Assembly: GCA_913775315.1 (NCBI GenBank)
Contig: CAJYIX010000020.1
Coordinates: 62,001-126,000 of the forward strand
DNA length: 64,000 bases
Reading direction: 5' to 3'
DNA from: an uncultured Sphingomonas sp.
GTDB taxonomy: Bacteria; Pseudomonadota; Alphaproteobacteria; Sphingomonadales; Sphingomonadaceae
Numbering within the stretch: the stretch's first letter is position 1; every line of letters starts with the position of its first letter. Below, one piece after another: positions 17,310 through 26,665 of this stretch. The notes beneath the pieces were generated by a model. The model was not told the DNA's origin, made no database searches, and saw only the letters and a program-made list of their open reading frames with translations. Made by a program: the position numbers and the translations under genes.

Positions 17310-19700
17310 TCAGGCGATCGTCAGCATCGCGCCCTTCAGCATCGCCGAGCTCGGCCCGGCGAGGATCTCGACCTCGCCCTTTTCCACCACCTCCTGCAAT
17401 TCGCGGTTCCACAGTCGGAAGGTCTTTGGCCCAAGCGTGAAGGCGACGCGCCGCCGCTCGCCGGGCGAAAGCGTGACCCGCTCGAACCCCTTGAGTTCGA
17501 GAACCGGCTGCGTGACGCTGGCCGAGCGGCGACGAATGTAGAGCTGGACCACCTCGTCGCCCGCGCGGTCGCCGACATTGGCGACCTCAACCTCGGCGCG
17601 CACCTCGCCACCCGGTGCGATGCGCGAGGTCGACAGGGTAGGCGCGGCGATCTCGAACCGGGTGTAGCTGAGGCCGTGACCGAACGGGAACAACGGTGCG
17701 GCATCGTCGAACAGATAGCCGCGCCGCGCGGTCGGCTTGTGGTTGTAGTAGAAGGGCACCTGCCCGGCATTGCGCACCACCGTCACCGGCAGCTTGGCGC
17801 CCGGATTGACGCGCCCGAACAGCCCCTCGGCGATCGCGGTGCCGCCCTCTTGGCCCCCATACCAGCATTCGAGGATCGCGTTCGCGCCCTCGGCCACCAG
17901 CGGCCAGCTCGGCGGGCGGCCGTTGATCGCGGCAACGACGACCGGCTTGCCGAGCGCCTTCAACGCCGCGAACAGCTCGTTCTGTTCGCCGACGAGGTCG
18001 AGGTCGGTGCGATCGCCCAGGTGGTTGCGGGCATAGGCCTCGCGGCTGGTCTGTTCGGTATCGCCGATCGCGAGGACGATCACCTCGGCCCGGCGCGCCA
18101 CCTCGACCGCCTCGGCGATCATCGCGCGGTTCTGCGACGGATCGGCGAGTTGCACGTCGTCGTCGCCGCGATCGTCGGTGCGGACGATCCGCACGCCCTG
18201 TGCGGTCAGGATAGGCCGCCCCTTGCCCACCAGTGCGCGGATGCCGTCGAGCAACGTCACCGTCTGCTTCGGCACGCTCGAATAGCCGCCCAGTCGCGCG
18301 ATCGCCGCGTTGGGGCCAATCACCGCGACCGGACCACCGGTCGTCGCCAGCGGCAATGTCCCGTCGTTTTTCAAGAGGCACAGCGACTTGCGCGCCGCCT
18401 CCAACGCCAGCGCGCGTGCTTGCGGATTGCCCGTCACGCGCGCGGCGGTGCGCAGATCGCCGTACGGGTTTTCGAACAGCCCCGCGCGAAACTTAAAGGC
18501 GAGGATGCGGCCAACCGCCCGGTCGATCAGCGCCTGCTCGACCTTGCCCGACCGCACCTGCGCCACCAGCGTGCGAAAGCATTCGCCGTCGGGCAGCTCC
18601 CAGTCGACCCCCGCGCCCAGCGCCTGACGCGCGGCGTCCGCCTTGTCGACGGCGATGTGGTGCAGCGTGTTGAGCTCGGACACGGCGCCGTAATCGCTGA
18701 CGATCACCCCGTCGAAGCCCCATTCGCCGCGCAGCACCGTTTCCAGCAGCCAGCGATTGGCGTGGCTCGGCACGCCGTCGATCTCGTTATAGCTCGGCAT
18801 CACCGCGGCGATGCCCGTCCGCTCGACGACCTCGCGGAACGGCGGGAAGAAGTTCTCGCGCAGCTCGCGCTCGCTGATCTGTGCGGGCGCGATGTTGTTA
18901 CCAGCCTCGGGCTGGCCGTGCCCGGTCATGTGCTTGAGCGTCGCGAACACCTTGCCCGGCGGCAGCATCGGCCCCTTGCCGGTGCCTTGCAGACCCTCGA
19001 CCGCGGCGACGCCCATCTCAGCGACCAGATAGGGATCCTCGCCGAACGTCTCCTCGATTCGGCCCCAGCGCGGATCGCGGACGATATCGACGACGGGCGA
19101 CAGGACGAACGGGACGCCTCTCGCGCGGGCCTCGCGGGCGATCTGGCCCTGGACGCGGCGCATCAGGTCGGTGTCGAAGCTGCCCGCCATCGCGATCGCC
19201 TGCGGGAACATCGTCGCCTCCCGCGCCATCAGGCCGTGGAGCGCTTCCTCATGGACGAGGACGGGGATGCCAAGGCGCGTGCGCTTGATCGCCCACTCCT
19301 GCACCGCGTTGATGAAGGCGATCGTCTCGGCCGGCGTGCGGCCTACATTGACCGTCGCGCCCGCCGCCGCCGCCTCGCCGGTCACGCCGCGCTTGTCGGA
19401 GGGGCGGGTGAGCTGCCCGAACCCGTTCGGATAAGCCGCTGACGCCTTGGCCGGATCGAACGTCGAGCCCGTCATGATCTCGCTCTTGGTCGCCCAGAGC
19501 GCGATCATCTGCATGACCTTTTCCTCGAACGTCATGCGCCCGACCAGGTCGCGGACACGATCGGGCACGGGCGCACGCGGATCGCGATAGAGCGGCCGCC
19601 CGCGCTGCACCGCCGGCGTCCCCGCCCGCGCGAGCATCGGCAGGTGCATCGCCGCGCCCGCGCCCAAGATCGTCCGAAGCGTCGCGCGCCGATCAGCCAT
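17310..19700 (-). CDS. GH3 beta-xylosidase/beta-glucosidase, Tat-type signal
   Basis: A 796-residue glycoside hydrolase family 3 enzyme. The N-terminus (MADRRATLRTILGAGAA) looks like a Tat or Sec signal. The first domain has GRMTFEEKVMQM, the Lys/His ligands LKHMTGHGQPE and the nucleophile Asp in GVIVSDYGAV. The second domain contains VAVIGPNA and LAIGDTEQTSREAYARNH. A fibronectin-III-like domain follows (EVEVANVGDRAGDEVVQLY). It removes non-reducing terminal sugars; the operator 22 bp upstream and its neighbours favour beta-xylosidase activity over beta-glucosidase. The frame is open upstream to 19910, but the ATG at 19700 starts the signal and stays behind the operator. Confidence 0.88.
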   Translation of the reverse strand: MADRRATLRTILGAGAAMHLPMLARAGTPAVQRGRPLYRDPRAPVPDRVRDLVGRMTFEEKVMQMIALWATKSEIMTGSTFDPAKASAAYPNGFGQLTRPSDKRGVTGEAAAAGATVNVGRTPAETIAFINAVQEWAIKRTRLGIPVLVHEEALHGLMAREATMFPQAIAMAGSFDTDLMRRVQGQIAREARARGVPFVLSPVVDIVRDPRWGRIEETFGEDPYLVAEMGVAAVEGLQGTGKGPMLPPGKVFATLKHMTGHGQPEAGNNIAPAQISERELRENFFPPFREVVERTGIAAVMPSYNEIDGVPSHANRWLLETVLRGEWGFDGVIVSDYGAVSELNTLHHIAVDKADAARQALGAGVDWELPDGECFRTLVAQVRSGKVEQALIDRAVGRILAFKFRAGLFENPYGDLRTAARVTGNPQARALALEAARKSLCLLKNDGTLPLATTGGPVAVIGPNAAIARLGGYSSVPKQTVTLLDGIRALVGKGRPILTAQGVRIVRTDDRGDDDVQLADPSQNRAMIAEAVEVARRAEVIVLAIGDTEQTSREAYARNHLGDRTDLDLVGEQNELFAALKALGKPVVVAAINGRPPSWPLVAEGANAILECWYGGQEGGTAIAEGLFGRVNPGAKLPVTVVRNAGQVPFYYNHKPTARRGYLFDDAAPLFPFGHGLSYTRFEIAAPTLSTSRIAPGGEVRAEVEVANVGDRAGDEVVQLYIRRRSASVTQPVLELKGFERVTLSPGERRRVAFTLGPKTFRLWNRELQEVVEKGEVEILAGPSSAMLKGAMLTIA

Positions 19701-19721
19701 CACCCTCTCCCTTGCGCGCAC

Positions 19722-19735
19722 CGTTACCGCTATCA
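19722..19735. promoter_or_regulatory. Predicted LacI-family operator (GH3 gene)
   Basis: CGTTACCGCTATCA shares TTA-CCGC-TATCA with the other sites; only the first base departs from TG. It lies 22 bp before the GH3 start. Confidence 0.7.
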
Positions 19736-19851
19736 GGATGAAGGTCAACCGCCGGAATAAGATCAGAATATACAATGACTTGAAGACGCTGCACGGAACT
19801 TCTCTGCCTGCCGCCGCTTGGTACGGTTCGGGGGCAGCGGAAGGACGACCC

Positions 19852-20052
19852 ATGGGACGGACCGGTTTCCTCGCATCGCTCAACCTCACGACGTTTGCGA
19901 TCATCTTCATCGTGGCGGCGCTGGCGCTCTTCTTCTTCCTACGTCGCCGGTCGAACGCGCATCCGCTCGAGGGGCGGGAGGAGCGGAACGTGGCGCGCGA
20001 TCTCGACGCCGGTCGCCCCGCCCCACCCCAGTCGCCGCCGCGCGAACCCTAA
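19852..20052 (+). CDS. Small single-pass membrane protein, unknown
   Basis: A 66-residue protein with one membrane segment at about residues 10-30 (LTTFAIIFIVAALALFFFL), then RRR as a cytoplasmic stop and a charged, Pro-rich tail. GGAAGGACGA precedes the ATG; the frame is open upstream to 19738 but that part is not protein-like. No family recognised. It converges on the PepSY gene, overlapping its last four bases. Confidence 0.55.
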   Translation: MGRTGFLASLNLTTFAIIFIVAALALFFFLRRRSNAHPLEGREERNVARDLDAGRPAPPQSPPREP

Positions 20053-21281
20053 CGCCGGGCCAGACGCTCGAACCCGATCGCCGCCAGCATCGTGATCCCG
20101 GTCAGGGGGAAGACCACTCCCGCCCCCGCCATCAGCACCAGCAGCCCGCGCCCGCTGCGTCCGGGCGGCAGGCCGAGGCCCTTTGGCCGCCGCTTCACCC
20201 ACATCACCGGCGCGCTGACGACGAGCAGCAGGATCGCGATGCAACCGGCGAGCATGACGAGCCGGTTTGCCTCGCCATATTGCTGGCCCTGATGGACGGC
20301 GATGCCCCACTCGATCGCCCGCGCACCGCCGCCGAACCCGGCATAGCGCGCATCCTGAAGCACGCGGCCTGTCCCTGCATCGACATAGATCGCCCGCGCA
20401 TCGTCGGCGCGGACGATGGGCGCACTGACAAGGTAGGGCGCGCCCGGCGACGTCGGCAGCGTCAGCGACCACGCATCGCCGACGCCCCGCGCCCGCGCAG
20501 CCGCCAGCGCGCGGTCGGGGCCGATATCGCCGCCATGCCCCATCGGCACCTGCGCGCGCTGCATCGACCACGGGAGCGTCGCCGCCCCGCCATGCTCGCC
20601 ATGCCCGCCGGGCGCGGGCGATGGCGGCCGCCCCCAACCCTGTGCAGCGACGATGCCTTGCAGTCCTTTCCCCCATACCCCGCTCCACGGCATCCCTGTG
20701 ATCGCGAGGAACAGGATCACCGCCCCCGCGAGGATGCCGGTCGAGGCATGGAGGTCGCGCCAGAAGCGACGCCCCCGCGCCGGCCCCTTCACCCCGAACC
20801 CCGGCCTTGACGCCCAGAGCCAGATGCCGGTCAGCACCAGTACGATCGTCCACCCCGCCGCAATCTCGATCAGCGCGTTGCCGATCGGGCCGCTGATGAC
20901 GAGACTGTGGAGGTCCTTCACCAGCCCCATCACCCCGCCCGGCCGGGTCGTGCCGATCACGCGGCCGTCGCCCGGATCGACGAACGCGGTCCGCTTCGCG
21001 CCGTCGGGCAGCGCGAGCGTCATCCGCCAGCTTTCGGCAGCTGCTGGCTTCGCGATCTGCGTCACGCGCCCGCCCGTGCCGGCGGCGACGCGCTTCGTTA
21101 GTATCGACAGCGGCAACGCCGGCCGCGCCTCGACGCGCAGCCAGTCGGCATAGACCGCGCGCTCGATCTCCGGCTTGTAGAGATAGAGCCCGCCCGTCAC
21201 CGCGAGCCACGCGAGGAACGGCAACACCAGCAGCCCGGCCACGAGATGCCAGCGCCAGACCGAGCGATAAAGCGCGTCCAT
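20049..21281 (-). CDS. PepSY-associated transmembrane protein
   Basis: A 410-residue inner-membrane protein with PepSY-TM architecture. About four or five membrane helices: residues 10-33 (WRWHLVAGLLVLPFLAWLAVT), near 145-165 (IGNALIEIAAGWTIVLVLTG), near 185-205 (HASTGILAGAVILFLAITG), about 345-365 and a last one at about 385-405. PepSY repeats lie between them. A loop carries a His/Met-rich stretch (GGHGEHGG, QVPMGHGGD). Such proteins accompany TonB receptors and are proposed to reduce imported metal. The ATG at 21279-21281 overlaps the receptor stop by one base (TGATG), so the genes are cotranscribed. The open frame upstream to 21527 is discarded. Confidence 0.85.
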   Translation of the reverse strand: MDALYRSVWRWHLVAGLLVLPFLAWLAVTGGLYLYKPEIERAVYADWLRVEARPALPLSILTKRVAAGTGGRVTQIAKPAAAESWRMTLALPDGAKRTAFVDPGDGRVIGTTRPGGVMGLVKDLHSLVISGPIGNALIEIAAGWTIVLVLTGIWLWASRPGFGVKGPARGRRFWRDLHASTGILAGAVILFLAITGMPWSGVWGKGLQGIVAAQGWGRPPSPAPGGHGEHGGAATLPWSMQRAQVPMGHGGDIGPDRALAAARARGVGDAWSLTLPTSPGAPYLVSAPIVRADDARAIYVDAGTGRVLQDARYAGFGGGARAIEWGIAVHQGQQYGEANRLVMLAGCIAILLLVVSAPVMWVKRRPKGLGLPPGRSGRGLLVLMAGAGVVFPLTGITMLAAIGFERLARR

Positions 21282-23296
21282 CAGAACCGCCCCCGCACGC
21301 CGCCGAATATCGCGCGGCGCTCGACGGGATAATAGATCACCGACGCATCGGTCGCGCGGGTCACGGCGGAAATGTCGCCGATCGCCTTCTTCCCAGTCAG
21401 GTTGCGGGCATCGACGAACAGGCTTAGCCCCTTCGCGATCTCGGCCTGTGCGCCCAGGCCGATCAGCGCATAGCCAGGCGCCTTTGCCGTGTTGGCGTAA
21501 TCGGCCCAGGCCCCCTGCGGCACCCATTCGACATTGGGCGTGACGCTCAGCCCTTCGGTCCCCAGCCGCACCTCGCCGCGATAGAGGTGCCGCGCGACCA
21601 CCGGCAAGCGATTATCGCCGAACTGCGCGTCGCCGCGGAAGCGGAAGTCGTTGAGCTGATAGACTTGTCGCAGCCGCAGCCACCGCGCGGGGGTCAGGTC
21701 GAGCCCCGCCTCAATCCCCTGATGCCGCGTCCGCCCTGCGTTGAACGTCGCCGCGGGAATGTCGGGCGACTGGTTGAACTGGAGCAGCTCGCCGTGAATG
21801 TCGGCACGATAGAGCGTCACGTCCCACGCGGCGATCCCCGCCCGCCCGCGCGCGCCGACCTCGTAAGTCCAGGCGCGTTGAACATCGAGGTCGACGAAAC
21901 CCGGCGTCACCTCACCCCCGACCGCGAACGGCGTCTGGTTCAATTCGCTGAACCCCGGCAGCTCGACCGAGCGGTTGGCGTTGGCATAGAATTGCACGCC
22001 CGGCTTCGGCTCGAACAACAGGCCGATCTTGGGCGCGAATTCGTCGAAGCTCGCCGACCCGCTGCGTGCGGGGGCGAGCCGGTTCGCCACCTCGCGTTCG
22101 CCATGAGTGTAGAAGCCGCCCGCGACCAGCGAGAGCGTCGGCACGAACGCGACGCGAAGCTCGCCATAGCTGTCGATCGTCTGCGCCTGTTGCCGCGCAT
22201 CGGCGGTCAGCGCGCCACGCCGGCCTGCGACATTCACATACTGGCGCGCGCGAACGCTGCCGAACCGCGCGGTCGATCCCAGCGCCGCCTCCACCGGCAG
22301 CCCGGCGACCTCGCCCGACAAATCGAGCCGGGCGAAGGCGCCGTAATCCACCGACTTCTGGTCAATGACCTGAAAGATTGGATGGTAAAGCTGCTTGTCG
22401 TTGAAGAAGGCGCCGATCGCCAGCGTGCCGCGCCCGAGTTGAACGGTCGTCCGGTTCTGCAGCCGCATCGAATCGATGTCGCGCGCCTGATCCTGTGCAT
22501 AGTTCGCGGGCAGCGACAGCGCGGGGGTCGTTAGCGCCTGTGCGCGCGTCAACGCGCCGGGCAATTCCTGGCGGATGTGATTGGCGCTGCCGTAGAAGCG
22601 CGTTTCGACGCCCTCGGCCAACCTCAAGCCCACATTGCCGTTCAGCCGCAGTGACTGCCGCGTCGCATGGCCGCGATCGCCGTCCGAGGCATCGCCGGTG
22701 ATCGCCAGATAGCCGTCGCCCGCCTCCGTCGCCTTGCCCACGGCCAGCTTGCCGCGGACGGTGTTCCAGCTCCCGCCGTCCACCCGCGCCTCGATCCCCG
22801 GCGCGGATCGCCCGGTCGGCGTCACCGCATTGATCGCCCCGCCCAGCGTCGACCCGCCGAAGCGCAGCGCATTGCCGCCGCGATAGACCTCGATCGCCTC
22901 GAACACCTGCGGGTCGAGTTCCTGGAAGTCGCCGTTGTTGTCGGCCAGGTTGATGGGGATGCCGTCCTGCATCAGCAGCAGCCCGCGCATGTGAAAGCCG
23001 CGGCTGATCCCCGATCCGCGCACGGAAATCCGCACCTCCTGCCCGAAGCGCGGCTGCGTATAGACGCCGGGCGAAAAGGCGAGCGCGTCGCGCAGCGACA
23101 CCGCCGCCTTGTCGGCGAAATCCTCCGCCGCGACGAGATCGACGCCACCGGGGGTCTTGCGGACTTCGGTTTCGGCATCCTCGGCGATGCGCTCGCCGGT
23201 GACGACGATGGTCTGCGGGTCCTCCTCGCGGGCCGAGGCGGGCACGGCAAGCGCGAGCAGCGACGCGCCGGCAAGGGCGCGCGTGAAAACGGTCAT
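21281..23296 (-). CDS. TonB-dependent receptor (metal or siderophore uptake)
   Basis: A 671-residue outer-membrane receptor. A signal peptide (residues 1-22) is followed by a TonB-box-like QTIVVTGERI, a plug domain (about 45-165: VSLRDALAFSPGV, RISVRGSGISRGF, GSTLGGAINAVTP) and a 22-strand-type barrel ending in Phe (GGVRGRF). The sequence does not reveal the substrate. Its partners, PepSY and DUF2946 proteins, point to iron or copper complexes. It is translationally coupled to the PepSY gene, and the DUF2946 gene lies 50 bases upstream in the same direction. Confidence 0.9.
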   Translation of the reverse strand: MTVFTRALAGASLLALAVPASAREEDPQTIVVTGERIAEDAETEVRKTPGGVDLVAAEDFADKAAVSLRDALAFSPGVYTQPRFGQEVRISVRGSGISRGFHMRGLLLMQDGIPINLADNNGDFQELDPQVFEAIEVYRGGNALRFGGSTLGGAINAVTPTGRSAPGIEARVDGGSWNTVRGKLAVGKATEAGDGYLAITGDASDGDRGHATRQSLRLNGNVGLRLAEGVETRFYGSANHIRQELPGALTRAQALTTPALSLPANYAQDQARDIDSMRLQNRTTVQLGRGTLAIGAFFNDKQLYHPIFQVIDQKSVDYGAFARLDLSGEVAGLPVEAALGSTARFGSVRARQYVNVAGRRGALTADARQQAQTIDSYGELRVAFVPTLSLVAGGFYTHGEREVANRLAPARSGSASFDEFAPKIGLLFEPKPGVQFYANANRSVELPGFSELNQTPFAVGGEVTPGFVDLDVQRAWTYEVGARGRAGIAAWDVTLYRADIHGELLQFNQSPDIPAATFNAGRTRHQGIEAGLDLTPARWLRLRQVYQLNDFRFRGDAQFGDNRLPVVARHLYRGEVRLGTEGLSVTPNVEWVPQGAWADYANTAKAPGYALIGLGAQAEIAKGLSLFVDARNLTGKKAIGDISAVTRATDASVIYYPVERRAIFGGVRGRF

Positions 23297-23346
23297 GTGG
23301 ATATTCCTCGATCGAATGGAGGCGCGCCGCGGCGGGCGCGCGAACG

Positions 23347-23766
23347 TCAGGCGATCGAGCGGGCAGGCGGTCCGCGAAGCGGCGGGCGGAGGTGCTGGAG
23401 CGCGAGCGGCCGGAACCGCTGCCCAGTGCGCAGCAGGGCGGCGGCGACCATCGCCAGTGCCGCGAGCAGCAGGATCGGGTCCGCCCCGCCCAGGAACGGC
23501 GCGGCCAGCCCGGCAAAGGCACAGGTCGTCCCCGCCTTCTCATGCTCGCCGGGCGCTTGGCGCGGGCTCTTTTCGGCAAGACCCGGGATCGCGATCGTCA
23601 TCGCGCGCGATCCCTCGCCCGAACAGACCATCACGGTCAGTTGCCCATCGGCGCCCGTCGTCGTCATGAACCCCGCGGGCACGACGACGCGCAGCAGCAT
23701 CGCCGCCGCGACGATCAGCGCGGCGATCCAGGCATGGTCGCGGAACAGGCGGCGCATCGACGGCAC
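23347..23766 (-). CDS. DUF2946-type membrane protein
   Basis: A 139-residue protein with two hydrophobic segments (about 13-33 and 92-112). It has the DUF2946 layout: an N-terminal helix ending at PAGFM, a LTVMVCSGEGSR segment, a KAGTTCAFAGLA segment, then the second helix. The two conserved Cys could bind metal. DUF2946 genes are often found beside TonB-dependent copper receptors, as here; the molecular function is not established. First gene of the probable DUF2946-TonB receptor-PepSY operon. Starts MPSMRR; the second Met is an alternative start. Confidence 0.75.
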   Translation of the reverse strand: MPSMRRLFRDHAWIAALIVAAAMLLRVVVPAGFMTTTGADGQLTVMVCSGEGSRAMTIAIPGLAEKSPRQAPGEHEKAGTTCAFAGLAAPFLGGADPILLLAALAMVAAALLRTGQRFRPLALQHLRPPLRGPPARSIA

Positions 23767-23842
23767 GCCCGCTCCCTAGGCGCTGGCACGGGCATCGGGC
23801 AAGGCCATTGCCCGTTCATCCACGCCGGACCACAAGCGAACG

Positions 23843-24541
23843 ATGATGCGCATCCTGGCCCCCCTCGTCGCCCTGTCCGCCTGCACGCCGATGGTTGCGC
23901 CCGACACGCCCCCGCCCGCTGCAGGCGGCGCGCGATACGGCGCGGTCGGGACCGAACCCTTCTGGTCGCTCGGGCTGGCGGACGGGAGGATGGGCTTTGC
24001 CGAGGCCGGCGGCCGCACGATCGCCGCCCCCGCACCGCCCGCGCGGCCGAGCTTCAACGGCGAACGCTATGTCACCGACCGCCTGACGCTCGACATCACC
24101 CATAGCCCGTGCAGCGACGGGATGAGCGACAAGCGATACCCCGACACCGTCCTCGTCATCGCCGATGGCCGTGAATACAAGGGCTGCGGCGAGGCGAAGG
24201 CCGACAACGCGCTGGAGGCTCGCGACTGGCGGGTGAGCGCGATTCGAGGCGAGGCCCCCGGCGGCCCGCGCCCGGCGACGCTCCGCTTCGATGCCGGGCG
24301 GCTGACGGGCACCACCGGCTGCAACCGCCTGACCGCGAGCTATACGTTGAGTGGGAGCGCGGTAACGATCGGCGATGCCGCGACGACGCGGATGGCCTGT
24401 CCCGGCCCGGCGATGGCGCAGGAACAGCGGCTCGCGGCGGCGCTGAAGGGGCCGCTGACGCTGGTGCAGGGCAAGGACGGGGTGATGCTGGCCAACGCCG
24501 ACGGCTCGCCCGCGGTGACGCTGGTGCCGGTACGGCCGTGA
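23843..24541 (+). CDS. META-domain (HslJ-like) lipoprotein
   Basis: A 232-residue predicted lipoprotein. The lipobox LSAC (residues 11-14) directs lipidation after a very short signal. Residues 30-115 form a COG3650-like domain (YGAVGTEPFWSLGL ... YPDTVLVIADGREYKGCG). Residues 125-230 are a META domain (RFDAGRLTGTTGCNRLTASY ... RMACPGPAMAQEQ). HslJ-type META proteins are linked to envelope stress and novobiocin resistance in E. coli; the role here is inferred. It is divergent from the DUF2946 gene, and its stop overlaps the next start (GTGA). Confidence 0.8.
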   Translation: MMRILAPLVALSACTPMVAPDTPPPAAGGARYGAVGTEPFWSLGLADGRMGFAEAGGRTIAAPAPPARPSFNGERYVTDRLTLDITHSPCSDGMSDKRYPDTVLVIADGREYKGCGEAKADNALEARDWRVSAIRGEAPGGPRPATLRFDAGRLTGTTGCNRLTASYTLSGSAVTIGDAATTRMACPGPAMAQEQRLAAALKGPLTLVQGKDGVMLANADGSPAVTLVPVRP

Positions 24542-25253
24542 TCGCGCTCGCACTCGCTGCGCTTGCGCTGGCGCAATCGACGCCGATCGGCACAGATTCA
24601 CAGGAATCGATCATCCGGCTGGCCTTCGATCCCGCGCGACTGTTCGGCCGCGCCGGACATCCCTTGGTGGGGATCCAGTATCTTGGCGATGACTATGGCT
24701 ACGCTGTCTACGCGATTGCGCTTGCTCACGGTTGCACAGGCAAACGCGGCCCCGATTGTCGCCCCGCGCTGATCGCCCGAATGGTACGGGCGCCCGACGC
24801 CCTCAAGGTCGAACGGCCGCGATGGGCCGGGGCGGCCGTCGTCGACCGCGTCAAACGGACGGGTGCGACGACGCCCGAACAGATCGCGACCGCGCTCGAT
24901 ACGCTCGGCCTCGAATGGCGCGAAGCCGACCTGTCCGCCTGCCCCGCCGCGATGGCCGTGCTCCCCGACGCCGCAAAGGCTGAATGGATGCCGCAGCCCT
25001 GGCAAATCCCTCGCAGCGGCCGCCGATCGAGATGTTTCTCCATTTCGACACGGTGAGCGTGACCCTCTCTGGCGACTATACGCGCAAGACAAGTTATTTC
25101 GGGCGCATCGCCGACGATCTTCCGAGCGGCTGGGCCGTCCGGCTCGCCGCCGCGCTTGAGCCCTGCTGGCGGCCGGCGACCGCCGCGCCGCCATGGCGTC
25201 GCGCGCTTACTCTGCCGCCTCCGGCAGCGCCGGCGTCTCCGCCTCCACCTTGA
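24538..25253 (+). pseudogene. Hypothetical secreted protein, single-base frameshift
   Basis: Translation starts at GTG 24538 (overlapping the META gene stop) with a signal-like MIALALAALALAQS. It reads sensibly to DAAKAEWMPQP, then becomes low-quality (RSGRRSRCFSISTR) and stops at 25056. The frame beginning near 24984 instead continues with protein-like sequence (PPIEMFLHFDTVSVTLSGDY ... SYFGRIADDLPSGWAVRLAA). Adding one C to the CCC at 24997-24999 joins them as ...MPQPLANPSQRPPIEMF..., giving about 238 residues. This is either a recent null mutation or a sequence error. No known domain recognised. The 3' end overlaps the convergent rmuC by 47 bases. Confidence 0.7.
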
Positions 25254-26607
25254 GCTTGCTCAGCGGGCGGGGGCTCGCCTCGACCATCGGCAGCGGCTCG
25301 ATCGACTTGGCGCCGGTGTCGATGTTCAGCGTCTCGAAGCGCTTGGCCTGGCTCATCACCTGACTCTCGATCGAGCCGACGAAAGCGTTGTACGCGCTGG
25401 TCGCGGTTTCGAGATTCTTGCCGAGCTTGGCGATGTGCATCCCCATCGTCGCGACGCGCGCATGGAGTTCGCGGCCGAGTTCCGCAATCTGCCGCGCCTC
25501 GCCCGCCAGCTTCTCCTGCCGCCATACCGCCGCGACGGTGCGGGCGATGGCGATGAGGTTCGTCGGCGTGGCGATCAGCACGCGCCGGTCGAACGCATAG
25601 TCCCAAAGCTGCGGCTCATGCTCCAGCGCCGCAGACAGGAAATGCTCGCCCGGCACGAACATGATGACGAACTCGGGCGTATTCTCGAACTGGCCCTGAT
25701 AGGCCTTGTTGCCGAGTGCGTTGACGTGCGCCTTCATCGAGGAAACGTGCTGGCCGAGGAACGCGGCGCGCTCCACCTCGTCCACCGCGCCGTACGCGTC
25801 CTGATAGGCATTGAGCGACACCTTGGCGTCGATCACCAGGATCGAATTGCCCGGCACCTTGACGATCGCGTCGGGACGCAGGCGACCGCCCTCGGCCTCG
25901 ACCGACACTTCCATCATGAAGTCGGTGTGTTCGGCGAGACCACAGGTTTCGAGGACGTTGCGAAGCTGCTGCTCGCCCCAGCGACCGCGCGCCTTGGGTG
26001 CCGCGCGCAGCGAATTGACGAGCTTGGCCGCCTCGGCCCGCACGCCCTCCTGCCCCGCGCGCATCCCCTCCATCAGCCCCTTGAGCTGTCCGTACGCTTC
26101 GGTCCGCTCCTTCTCGACGCTCTCGATGCGCGATTCGTAGCGCTTGAGCGTCTGCTCGACGGGTGCGAGCAGCGCCTTGATCTTGACCTCGTTGCTGTCG
26201 CTCGCCTGGTGGAACCGCTCCTGCGCGCGGGCGAGAAAGGCGTTCTGCGCCTCACCCAGCAGGCGGTTCGACACCTCGGCGAACTGCGCGGCCATCATGT
26301 CCTTGGCCGCCTTGAACTCCTCCAGCCGCGCCTCGAACGCGCGCGCGTCGGCCTTCAGCGTGGCGAGGTCGAGGCGGGCGCTGTCGCGTTCGATCCGCAG
26401 CGTCTCGTTCTCGCTGACCAGCTCGCCCATCCGGCTCGCGCGGTCGCTGGCGAGCGCCAAGTCGGTGATCGCCTTCTTGAAATCCGCGTCGCGCGCGTCG
26501 CGTTCGGCACGCACGCCCTCCACCCCGCGATTGCCGAGGAACCAGCCGAGCACCGCGCCCACGACGAGCGCGGCGACGACCAGCAGGATGGCGAGAATGG
26601 GGTCCAT
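25207..26607 (-). CDS. rmuC: DNA recombination protein RmuC
   Basis: A 466-residue RmuC. Residues 4-24 form an N-terminal membrane anchor (ILAILLVVAALVVGAVLGWFL) and residues 30-185 a long Glu/Lys/Ala-rich coiled coil. The conserved nuclease-like core follows (KARGRWGEQQLRNVLETCGL, RPDAIVKVPGNSILVIDAKVSLNAY, PTNLIAIARTVAAVWRQEKL). RmuC limits DNA inversions at short repeats. The length is normal. The downstream def gene reads in the same direction 58 bases further upstream in transcription order. Confidence 0.95.
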   Translation of the reverse strand: MDPILAILLVVAALVVGAVLGWFLGNRGVEGVRAERDARDADFKKAITDLALASDRASRMGELVSENETLRIERDSARLDLATLKADARAFEARLEEFKAAKDMMAAQFAEVSNRLLGEAQNAFLARAQERFHQASDSNEVKIKALLAPVEQTLKRYESRIESVEKERTEAYGQLKGLMEGMRAGQEGVRAEAAKLVNSLRAAPKARGRWGEQQLRNVLETCGLAEHTDFMMEVSVEAEGGRLRPDAIVKVPGNSILVIDAKVSLNAYQDAYGAVDEVERAAFLGQHVSSMKAHVNALGNKAYQGQFENTPEFVIMFVPGEHFLSAALEHEPQLWDYAFDRRVLIATPTNLIAIARTVAAVWRQEKLAGEARQIAELGRELHARVATMGMHIAKLGKNLETATSAYNAFVGSIESQVMSQAKRFETLNIDTGAKSIEPLPMVEASPRPLSKLKVEAETPALPEAAE

Positions 26608-26665
26608 GACGCGCTTCCGGAAAAAGGTGAACGGAGCGCGAACCTAGACGCTCGGGGCTATCGCC

